A stretch of 6,177 bases of DNA from an uncultured Pseudomonas sp. (GTDB taxonomy: Bacteria > Pseudomonadota > Gammaproteobacteria > Pseudomonadales > Pseudomonadaceae), in contig CAMPJN010000239.1 of NCBI GenBank assembly GCA_946886875.1, forward strand, positions 1 through 6,177. Direction: 5' to 3'. The notes below the pieces were generated by a model. That model made no database searches. It was not told where the DNA came from and saw only the letters and a list, made by a program, of their open reading frames with translations. The translations under genes were made by a program, and so were the position numbers. Numbering within the stretch: position 1 is the stretch's first letter; every line of letters starts with the position of its first letter. Shown here piece after piece: positions 1-5,125 of the stretch.

Positions 1-1023
1 AGCCTGGCCAGCCCCAGCGTGCTGGCGATGCTGCTGACCACCAAGTACGCCGACGGCATCCCGCTGTACCGCTTCGAGAAGATGCTCAGCCGCCACGGCG
101 TCGACATCCCACGCCAGACGCTGGCGCGCTGGGTGATCCAGAGTGGCGAGCAACTACAACCGCTGCTCAACCTGATGCGTGACAAGCTGCTGGAGCACCC
201 GGTATTGCACTGCGACGAGACGCGCCTGCAGGTGCTGCATGAAGCGGGACGCGATCCCACCGCGCAGTCCTGGATGTGGGTGCAAAGTGGAGGGCCGCCC
301 GAACGGCCAGTGATCCTCTTCGACTACAGCACCTGCCGCGCGCAGGAGGTACCGTTGCGCCTGCTCAATGGCTATCGCGGCTACCTGATGACCGACGACT
401 ACGCCGGCTACAACGCCGTGGCTGCGCAGGATGGCATCGAGCGCCTGGCTTGCTGGGCGCATGCGCGACGCAAGTTCGTCGACGCGCAGAAGGTGCAGCC
501 CAAGGGCAAGACCGGCCGGGCCGACATGGCGCTGAACCTGATAAACAGGCTCTACGGTATCGAGCGTGAGCTGAAAGAAGCCAACGACAGCGAACGCCTG
601 GCCGCCCGTCAGCAACGCAGCCAGCCACTGCTCAACCAGCTCAAAGCCTGGCTGAACAAAACCCAGCCGCAGATCGTTGGGCAGACGGCCCTGGGCAAGG
701 CGGTGAACTACCTGGCCAGCAACTGGAGCAAGCTGGTGCGCTACGTCGAAGGTGGGTACCTGCCGATCGACAACAACCGCGCTGAGAACGCCATCCGCCC
801 GTTCGTCATCGGCAGGAAGAACTGGCTGTTCAGCGACACGCCAAAGGGCGCCACTGCCAGTGCGCAGATCTACAGCCTGATCGAAACCGCCAAGGCCAAT
901 GGCCAGGAGCCTTACGCCTGGTTGCACCACATCCTCGAACGCCTGCCAACCGCCAGCAGCGTCGAGGATTACGAAGCGCTGCTGCCGTGGAACTGCTCGC
1001 CAGCTTCTGCCCCTGCTTCCTAA
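1..1023 (+). CDS. tnpC: IS66-family transposase TnpC, 5'-truncated by the window edge
   Basis: This is a DDE-type transposase that catalyses strand transfer of the IS66 element. The frame is open from base 1, giving 340 residues; full IS66 TnpC proteins are about 510-540 residues, so the N-terminal DNA-binding and zinc-finger region lies outside the window. The GTG at 19 is an internal codon, not the start. The catalytic triad is visible: D in HCDETRL (codon 214-216), D in MTDDYAGY (394-396) and E in [11 protein letters not shown] (784-786). The conserved CWAHARRKF block (from 451) and the GRKNWLF block typical of the family lie between and after these. The protein ends with the family-typical LLPWN motif plus a short tail before TAA at 1021-1023. 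The visible portion shows no frameshift, so the gene could be intact. Confidence 0.96.
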   Translation, partial: SLASPSVLAMLLTTKYADGIPLYRFEKMLSRHGVDIPRQTLARWVIQSGEQLQPLLNLMRDKLLEHPVLHCDETRLQVLHEAGRDPTAQSWMWVQSGGPPERPVILFDYSTCRAQEVPLRLLNGYRGYLMTDDYAGYNAVAAQDGIERLACWAHARRKFVDAQKVQPKGKTGRADMALNLINRLYGIERELKEANDSERLAARQQRSQPLLNQLKAWLNKTQPQIVGQTALGKAVNYLASNWSKLVRYVEGGYLPIDNNRAENAIRPFVIGRKNWLFSDTPKGATASAQIYSLIETAKANGQEPYAWLHHILERLPTASSVEDYEALLPWNCSPASAPAS

Positions 1024-1041
1024 AAAAAACCGCCCTGGCGG
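1021..1041 (-). terminator. Possible minus-strand intrinsic terminator inside the IS66 right end
   Basis: On the minus strand the bases read CCGCCAGGGCGG followed by eight Ts (complement of 1022-1029). This is a GC-rich stem of four to five pairs with a tight loop and a U-tract, the layout of a rho-independent terminator. It would stop transcription entering the element from the hpd side. The stem is short, so its strength is uncertain. Confidence 0.4.
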
Positions 1042-1063
1042 ACGGGGGTTATGGAGCGCTTAC
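1021..1063. repeat. IS66 right terminal inverted repeat region
   Basis: This covers the end of the insertion sequence after the transposase stop codon. Read on the minus strand it begins GTAAGCGCTCCATAACC, matching the GTAAGCG opening of IS66 termini. The partner left repeat is outside the window, so the exact repeat length cannot be measured. It contains the short palindrome CCGCC-CT-GGCGG (1030-1041). Confidence 0.8.
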
Positions 1064-1249
1064 GTTGCAAAACTACCTAGGTGGTCGTTGCTGAGTAAGC
1101 ATCAAAACAGCTATGTGCCCGCCGTGAATTGCCGCACTGCCCTGAATGGCCTGTATCGGCGCGCCCCTGCGCTGTATTCACCAGGCGGGTGCATCCCCTG
1201 CACAAGCGGTGCGCGGATTTTAGCGGCAGTGCTACTGCGACCCGCATCT

Positions 1250-1279
1250 TTGGCAGCTTAATGGGCCGCCATGTAAATT
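1250..1279 (+). promoter_or_regulatory. Candidate sigma-70 promoter upstream of hpd (distal)
   Basis: TTGGCA (1250-1255, 5 of 6 to the -35 consensus) is followed after 18 bases by TAAATT (1274-1279, 4 of 6 to the -10 consensus). The -10 overlaps the candidate PhhR/TyrR box. A start near 1286 would give a leader of about 215 bases containing both arms of the inverted repeat before hpd. This is pattern matching by eye only. Confidence 0.25.
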
Positions 1280-1289
1280 AAACGTTACG
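1272..1289. promoter_or_regulatory. Candidate PhhR/TyrR-type operator upstream of hpd
   Basis: The 18 bases read TGTAAA-TTAAAC-GTTACG. TyrR-family boxes follow TGTAAA-N6-TTTACA with an essential G-N14-C pair; here the left half is perfect, the right half matches 4 of 6, and G1273 and C1288 have the required spacing. PhhR, the Pseudomonas TyrR homologue, is known to activate phenylalanine and tyrosine catabolism genes, including hpd and hmg genes in P. putida. The site lies about 210 bases before the hpd start. No regulator gene is visible in the window. Confidence 0.45.
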
Positions 1290-1401
1290 ACCTGTGGCGT
1301 ATTTGGCCTGGGTCCCGATGCTCTACGCCGCCTTTTTCGTCTCGTAAAGTTTTGTTGCCATTGGCGGGGTGTGGCCGGCTCTGGTTTGGTCTGAGGGCGT
1401 C

Positions 1402-1430
1402 TTGTAACGGTCTCGGCCCTCGGTTGTTAT
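1402..1430 (+). promoter_or_regulatory. Candidate sigma-70 promoter close to hpd (proximal)
   Basis: TTGTAA (1402-1407) and TGTTAT (1425-1430) are separated by 17 bases, each matching 4 of 6 consensus positions. A start near 1437 would give a leader of about 65 bases that lacks the upstream arm of the 1418-1494 inverted repeat, so this promoter and a leader hairpin are alternative readings. Weak evidence. Confidence 0.22.
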
Positions 1431-1494
1431 GGTTGCTCAATGCCGTTGCGCAAGTGCCGCCTGCGTGCGCTGGCAGCCAGAACAACAACCGAGG
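1418..1494 (+). promoter_or_regulatory. Inverted repeat reaching into the hpd ribosome-binding site
   Basis: CCTCGGTTGTT (1418-1428) is the exact reverse complement of AACAACCGAGG (1484-1494), with 55 bases between. The downstream arm includes the first part of the hpd Shine-Dalgarno sequence AGGAGG (1492-1497). The interior can form a further stem, GCGCA (1448-1452) with TGCGC (1466-1470). If transcription starts upstream of 1418, the leader could fold so that the ribosome-binding site is partly covered. As DNA it could alternatively be a pair of binding half-sites. The repeat is seen directly; its function is inferred. Confidence 0.5.
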
Positions 1495-1501
1495 AGGCGC
1501 A

Positions 1502-2584
1502 ATGAACGCCGTGAGCAAAATCGAACAGCACAATCCAATCGGCACCGACGGCTTCGAGTTCGTCGAGTACACCGCGCCGACCGCCGAAGGTATTCAGCAA
1601 CTACGTGAACTGTTCACGGCCATGGGCTTTACCGAAACCGCCAAGCACCGCACCAAGGAAGTCTGGCTGTTCCAGCAGAACGATATCAATTTCGTGCTTA
1701 ACGGCAGTCCTACCGGTCACGTGCGCGAGTTCGGTTTGAAGCACGGCCCGAGTGCTTGCGCCATGGCCTTTCGGGTGAAGAATGCCGCTCAAGCCGCCGC
1801 CTATGTCGAATCTCAGGGCGCGACCCTGGTTGGCAGTCACGCCAACTTCGGCGAGTTGAATATTCCCTGCGTCGAGGGCATAGGCGGTTCATTGTTGTAT
1901 CTGGTCGATCGCTACGGCGATAAGAGCATCTATGACGTCGACTTCGAATTCATCGAGGGGCGCACGCCGAACGACAATGCGGTCGGCCTGCAGGAGCTGG
2001 ATCACCTGACCCACAACGTCAAGCGCGGGCAAATGGACGTCTGGTCCGGCTTCTATGAGCGCATTGCCGGCTTCCGCGAGATCCGTTACTTCGATATCGA
2101 AGGCAAGCTCACCGGCCTGCTGTCGCGGGCAATGACCGCGCCTTGCGGCAAGATCCGCATCCCGATCAATGAGTCGGCGGACGACAAATCGCAGATCGAG
2201 GAATTCATCCGCGAGTACCACGGCGAAGGCATCCAGCACATCGCCCTGAGCAGCGACGACATCTACGCCACCGTGCGCAAGCTGCGCGCCAATGGCGTGG
2301 AGTTCATGGTCACGCCGGGTACTTACTACGACAAGGTCGACACCCGCGTCGCCGGGCATGGCGAACCGACCGAGGTGCTGCGTGAGCTGAATATCCTGAT
2401 CGACGGCGCGCCCGAGGACGACGGTATCCTGCTGCAGATTTTCACCAATACGGTGATTGGCCCGATCTTCTTCGAGATCATCCAGCGCAAGGGCAACCAG
2501 GGCTTTGGCGAGGGCAACTTCAAGGCGCTGTTCGAGTCCATCGAGGAGGATCAGATCAAGCGTGGCGTGATCAAGGCCGACTAG
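1502..2584 (+). CDS. hpd: 4-hydroxyphenylpyruvate dioxygenase
   Basis: This non-heme Fe(II) enzyme of the cytoplasm converts 4-hydroxyphenylpyruvate and O2 to homogentisate and CO2, the second step of tyrosine breakdown after transamination. The protein has 360 residues, close to the 357-360 usual for Pseudomonas. It shows the two vicinal-oxygen-chelate halves: an N-terminal half from GFEFVEYTAP to about residue 150, then the catalytic half. The metal ligands are H168 (LDHLTHNV), H246 (GIQHIALS) and E325 (FFEIIQRKG). Active-site blocks RIPINE (218-224), LLQIF (310-314) and GFGEGNFKALFES (334-346) are intact. The start at 1502 is chosen because AGGAGG sits four bases upstream and the product begins like its homologues; an earlier in-frame start at 1352 would add unrelated sequence. 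It is the first gene of the cluster and may be controlled by the box at 1272-1289. Confidence 0.96.
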   Translation: MNAVSKIEQHNPIGTDGFEFVEYTAPTAEGIQQLRELFTAMGFTETAKHRTKEVWLFQQNDINFVLNGSPTGHVREFGLKHGPSACAMAFRVKNAAQAAAYVESQGATLVGSHANFGELNIPCVEGIGGSLLYLVDRYGDKSIYDVDFEFIEGRTPNDNAVGLQELDHLTHNVKRGQMDVWSGFYERIAGFREIRYFDIEGKLTGLLSRAMTAPCGKIRIPINESADDKSQIEEFIREYHGEGIQHIALSSDDIYATVRKLRANGVEFMVTPGTYYDKVDTRVAGHGEPTEVLRELNILIDGAPEDDGILLQIFTNTVIGPIFFEIIQRKGNQGFGEGNFKALFESIEEDQIKRGVIKAD

Positions 2585-2597
2585 GCTGAACCCATAT

Positions 2598-2765
2598 CGT
2601 AGGGTGGGTTAGCAGCGCATTGCACCAAGCTTATAAGCAGCACGGTGTCCGGGCGCTGCGTAACCCACCATGCGCAGGCAGGTCGATAACCCATGGTGGG
2701 TTACGGCGCGCAAGAATCAGCAGTGTGCTTGCAAAGCGGTGGACGCGCGCCTAACCCACCCTACG
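2598..2765. repeat. Double palindrome of two inverted hairpin units between hpd and hmgA (REP/BIME-like)
   Basis: The gap holds two hairpin units in mirror orientation. GGTGGGTTA occurs at 2603-2611 and 2695-2703, and its complement TAACCCACC at 2661-2669 and 2752-2760. In unit A the stem continues through GCAGCGC (2612-2618) with GCGCTGC (2653-2659); in unit B through GGCGCGC (2705-2711) with GCGCGCC (2745-2751). Each unit thus forms about 16 pairs with one bulged base (G2660 and C2704). The outermost arms, 2598-2612 and 2751-2765, are exact complements over 15 bases, and the inner arms 2660-2672 and 2692-2704 over 13. The loop of unit A contains the palindrome GCTTATAAGC (2629-2638). Such elements are typical dispersed intergenic repeats of Pseudomonas; here it lies within an apparent operon and could affect mRNA decay or readthrough. 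Confidence 0.85.
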
Positions 2766-2792
2766 AAACGCCGCATTGAGGAGATACCGGCC

Positions 2793-3932
2793 ATGAGCCG
2801 TAACTGGATCAGCTTCCCCCTGCGCGAGGGCGAGTGTTCGCGTCAGGCGCATTGTGATTTTCCCGAAGGCACCTACGAGCGCGAGATGGGCCGCGAGGGT
2901 TTTTTCGGCCCCACTGCGCACCTGCACCATAAGCACCCGCCGACCGGCTGGATCGATTGGCAGGGGCCGTTACGCCCCCATGCGTTCGACTTCAACGAGA
3001 TCGCCAGCGAGCGCGATTGCCCGCTGGAGGCGCCGCTGTGTCTGCATAACGCCGACGTGCAATTGCGCGTCTGGAGAACCCATGGGGCCATGCGTCACTT
3101 GGTGCGCAATGCCGATGGCGACGAGTTGTTGTTTATCCACGAAGGGGCAGGGCACTTCTACTGCGACTTCGGCCACCTGACCTATCGCGACGGCGATTAC
3201 CTGGTGATCCCTCGTGGCACCGCTTGGCGCATCGAGGCCAGCGAGCCGACCTTTATTCTGCTGATCGAGAACAGCGACGGTGCCTATCAGCTGCCCGACA
3301 AAGGCCTGCTCGGTCCCCAGGCGATCTTCGACCCGGCGGTGCTCGATCATCCCAAGTTGGACGACGCCTTCAAGGCGCAGCAGGACGAAAACACCTGGCA
3401 GATTCGGATCAAGCGGCGCAACCAGATCAGCACCGTGACCTACCCCTACAACCCCTTGGATGTGGTCGGCTGGCATGGCGACAACACGGTGGTGCGCCTC
3501 AACTGGCGGGATATTCGCCCGCTGATGAGCCACCGTTATCACCTGCCGCCGTCGGCGCACACCACCTTCGTCGCCAATGGCTTCGTGGTCTGCACCTTTA
3601 CCCCGCGCCCGGTGGAAAGCGATCCGGGGGCGCTGAAAGTGCCGTTCTATCACAACAACGACGACTACGACGAAGTGCTTTTCTATCACAAGGGCAACTT
3701 CTTCAGCCGCGACAATATCGAAGCCGGCATGGTCACCCTGCACCCCTGCGGCTTTCCCCATGGGCCGCACCCCAAGGCGCTGAAGAAGAGCCAGGAAAGC
3801 CCGGCGACCTTCGTCGAGGAAGTGGCGGTGATGATCGATACCCGTCGTGCGTTGGAAGTTGGCGACGCCGCCGCGGCCGTGGATGTACCCGAATATGTGA
3901 ACTCCTGGCGGGCGCCAGGCAAAGACAGCTGA
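2793..3932 (+). CDS. hmgA: Homogentisate 1,2-dioxygenase, short divergent form
   Basis: This non-heme Fe(II) cupin enzyme opens the ring of homogentisate to give maleylacetoacetate. The protein has 379 residues, shorter than the 430-445 of the classical Pseudomonas and human enzymes, and lacks their usual N-terminal GFGN-type opening; it belongs by appearance to the shorter homogentisate dioxygenase-like group. The C-terminal cupin carries the expected metal site: H287 and E294 in YHNNDDYDEVLFYHKG and H323 in LHPCGFPHGP, with H317 matching the second active-site histidine. H287 to H323 spans 36 residues, as H335 to H371 does in the human enzyme. An N-terminal cupin-like region with GDELLFIHEGAGHFYCDFG (109-127) and GDYLVIPRGTAWRIE (134-148) is visible. 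The start at 2793 has GAGGAG nine bases upstream; an in-frame ATG at 2670 lies within the repeat and is rejected. Position after hpd strongly supports the substrate. Confidence 0.87.
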   Translation: MSRNWISFPLREGECSRQAHCDFPEGTYEREMGREGFFGPTAHLHHKHPPTGWIDWQGPLRPHAFDFNEIASERDCPLEAPLCLHNADVQLRVWRTHGAMRHLVRNADGDELLFIHEGAGHFYCDFGHLTYRDGDYLVIPRGTAWRIEASEPTFILLIENSDGAYQLPDKGLLGPQAIFDPAVLDHPKLDDAFKAQQDENTWQIRIKRRNQISTVTYPYNPLDVVGWHGDNTVVRLNWRDIRPLMSHRYHLPPSAHTTFVANGFVVCTFTPRPVESDPGALKVPFYHNNDDYDEVLFYHKGNFFSRDNIEAGMVTLHPCGFPHGPHPKALKKSQESPATFVEEVAVMIDTRRALEVGDAAAAVDVPEYVNSWRAPGKDS

Positions 3933-3941
3933 ACAATGACC

Positions 3942-4018
3942 TGTAGGAGCCAGCTTGCTGGCGATCCGGTGTCTTGGCGATCAACGAACCATGGATCGCC
4001 AGCAAGCTGGCTCCTACA
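3942..4018. repeat. Perfect 26-bp inverted repeat between hmgA and fahA (Pseudomonas REP type)
   Basis: The left arm at 3942-3967 (TGTAGGAGCCAGCTTGCTGG...) is the exact reverse complement of 3993-4018, with a 25-base spacer. The GTAGGAGC-CAGCTTGCTGGCGAT pattern is a well-known dispersed repeat type in Pseudomonas genomes. It starts nine bases after the hmgA stop and ends 21 bases before the fahA start. TGGCGATC is repeated directly at 3959-3966 and 3975-3982, so the right arm can also form a local 8-bp hairpin with the second copy. It may act as an mRNA stabiliser or as a partial block to transcription between the two genes. Confidence 0.92.
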
Positions 4019-4039
4019 TCACCTTATGGAATTTTTTCT

Positions 4040-5023
4040 ATGAAACTCGCATCACTGAATCAAGGCCGCGATGGCGTACTGCTGGTGGTCTCCCGCGATC
4101 TGCGCCATGCCGTCAAGGTGCCGCAGATCGCCGCGACCCTGCAGGCCGCGTTGGACGATTGGGCGATCAAGCGCCCGCATCTTGAAGCCATGTATCAGCG
4201 CCTTAACGCGGGTCTGTGCGAAGAGGCTTTCGTCTTCGATCAAGCCGATTGCCACAGTCCCTTGCCGCGCGCCTATCACTGGGCCGATGGCAGCGCCTAC
4301 GTCAATCATGTCGAGTTGGTGCGCAAGGCCCGTGGCGCGGAGATGCCGGAGAGCTTCTGGCACGACCCGTTGATGTACCAGGGCGGCGCCGACAGTTTTA
4401 TCCCGCCGCACAGCGCGATTCAGATGGCTGACGAGGCCTGGGGCATCGACCTTGAAGCCGAGATCGCGGTGATCACCGACGACGTGCCCATGGGTGTGAC
4501 ACCCGCCGAAGCGGCCGGGCATATCCAGTTGCTGATGCTGGTCAACGATGTGTCGCTGCGTAATCTGATCCCCGGCGAACTGGCCAAGGGTTTTGGTTTC
4601 TACCAGAGCAAGCCATCCTCGAGTTTTTCGCCGGTAGCGATTACCCCGGATGAGCTGGGTAATAGCTGGAAGGAAGGCAAGGTGCATCGGCCGCTGGTGT
4701 CCCATATCAACGATGCCCTTTTCGGCCAGCCGGATGCCGGCACCGACATGACCTTCAACTTCCCGACCCTGGTGGCCCATGCCGCCAAGACCCGGCCGCT
4801 GGGCAGCGGCACCATCATCGGGTCCGGCACCGTGTCCAATTACGACCGCAGCGCCGGCTCCTCCTGCCTGGCGGAAAAACGCATGCTTGAAGTGATCGCC
4901 GAGGGCGAGGCGAAAACGCCGTTTCTCAAGTTCGGCGACCGGGTGCGTATCGAGATGTTCGATGCCGCCGGGCAGAGTCTATTTGGCGCCATCGATCAGG
5001 TGGTGGAGCGATATGAGCGTTGA
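4040..5023 (+). CDS. fahA: Fumarylacetoacetase (fumarylacetoacetate hydrolase family)
   Basis: This cytoplasmic metal-dependent hydrolase splits fumarylacetoacetate to fumarate and acetoacetate, the last step of the pathway. The protein has 327 residues, the bacterial short form with a brief N-terminal domain; the classical 420-residue type has a larger N-terminal SH3-like domain. The fold signature is clear: candidate metal ligands E139 and E141 (GIDLEAEIAVI), D170 (LMLVNDVSLR) and an upstream aspartate, probably D109 (FWHDPLMY). Further family features are K191 (FYQSKPSSSFSP) and the IIGSGTVSN loop (259-267). The start at 4040 gives MKLASLNQGRDG, typical of this group; the in-frame codon at 3974 lies in the repeat. 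The ribosome-binding site is weak: only GGA at 4028-4030, followed by an AT-rich run with six Ts, unlike the good sites before hpd and hmgA. P. putida calls the equivalent gene hmgB. Confidence 0.92.
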   Translation: MKLASLNQGRDGVLLVVSRDLRHAVKVPQIAATLQAALDDWAIKRPHLEAMYQRLNAGLCEEAFVFDQADCHSPLPRAYHWADGSAYVNHVELVRKARGAEMPESFWHDPLMYQGGADSFIPPHSAIQMADEAWGIDLEAEIAVITDDVPMGVTPAEAAGHIQLLMLVNDVSLRNLIPGELAKGFGFYQSKPSSSFSPVAITPDELGNSWKEGKVHRPLVSHINDALFGQPDAGTDMTFNFPTLVAHAAKTRPLGSGTIIGSGTVSNYDRSAGSSCLAEKRMLEVIAEGEAKTPFLKFGDRVRIEMFDAAGQSLFGAIDQVVERYER

Positions 5024-5054
5024 GCCGAAAGTCACGGGTGGGGATTGGGTTTTG

Positions 5055-5111
5055 GTAGCCCGGATGAAATCCGGGGCGCATTCAGCATTTTCCGGATTTC
5101 ATCCGGGCTAC
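5055..5111. repeat. Perfect 20-bp inverted repeat between fahA and maiA
   Basis: The arm beginning GTAGCCCGGATG at 5055-5074 is the exact reverse complement of 5092-5111, with a 17-base spacer. It begins 31 bases after the fahA stop and ends 14 bases before the maiA start. The GTAGCCCGGATG...CATCCGGGCTAC pattern is a recurrent intergenic palindrome in pseudomonads, different in sequence from the two other repeats in this cluster. Confidence 0.92.
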
Positions 5112-5125
5112 AGAGGGACTGGTGG

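Larger units (their letters stand above)
1..1063 (+). mobile_element. Right-hand part of an IS66-family insertion sequence (left end outside window)
   Basis: This stretch holds the 3' part of an IS66-type tnpC transposase gene followed by 40 non-coding bases ending in GCGCTTAC at 1056-1063. IS66-family elements characteristically begin GTAAGCG and end CGCTTAC, so the right terminus is placed at 1063. The family normally makes 8-bp target duplications; the first eight flanking bases are GTTGCAAA (1064-1071), so the same eight bases are expected just left of the unseen left end. The accessory genes tnpA and tnpB would lie upstream, outside the window. The element transcribes towards the tyrosine-degradation genes, but its end lies 438 bases before hpd and does not break any gene of that cluster. 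Confidence 0.9.
1064..1501. other. Long gap between the IS66 end and hpd
   Basis: No gene is convincingly supported here. From the IS junction one plus-strand frame (1064-1261) is open up to a TAA and encodes about 65 unrecognised residues. The rest looks like the upstream regulatory region of hpd: a TGTAAA-N6-GTTACG box at 1272-1289, candidate sigma-70 promoter elements around 1250-1279 and 1402-1430, and an 11-bp inverted repeat (1418-1428 with 1484-1494) that ends in the hpd ribosome-binding site. A small GTGCA/TGCAC stem lies near 1189-1203. Confidence 0.6.

Noticed and set aside
154..930. Long minus-strand frame opposite the IS66 transposase
   Set aside because: It mirrors the transposase gene and has no motif or ribosome-binding site of its own.
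1294..1321. Sigma-54 promoter suggested by GG-rich TGGC motifs upstream of hpd
   Set aside because: No GG pair in this stretch is followed by GC at the required ten-base spacing, so the -24/-12 pattern fails.
1352..1501. N-terminal extension of hpd from an upstream in-frame start
   Set aside because: The added residues do not resemble the dioxygenase family, and the AGGAGG sequence sits just before the ATG at 1502.
1285..1572. Minus-strand open frame of 95 codons across the hpd start
   Set aside because: It overlaps the hpd start region and its leader, has no plausible ribosome-binding site or recognisable motif, and its composition looks like a shadow of GC-rich sequence.
2670..2792. N-terminal extension of hmgA from the ATG at 2670
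   Set aside because: It would be encoded by the palindromic repeat, and the good ribosome-binding site lies before 2793.
2970..3770. Long minus-strand frame opposite hmgA
   Set aside because: It is the antisense shadow of a well-supported dioxygenase gene and shows no family motif; long antisense frames are expected in GC-rich codon usage.
3942..4037. Simple rho-independent terminator between hmgA and fahA formed by the 26-bp hairpin and the TTTTTT run
   Set aside because: The T-run begins 13 bases after the stem ends, so it is not in terminator position, and a terminator here would cut the pathway in two.
2598..5111. CRISPR array suggested by repeated palindromic motifs
   Set aside because: The palindromes are three unrelated sequences at irregular distances between genes, without regular repeat-spacer units or cas genes.
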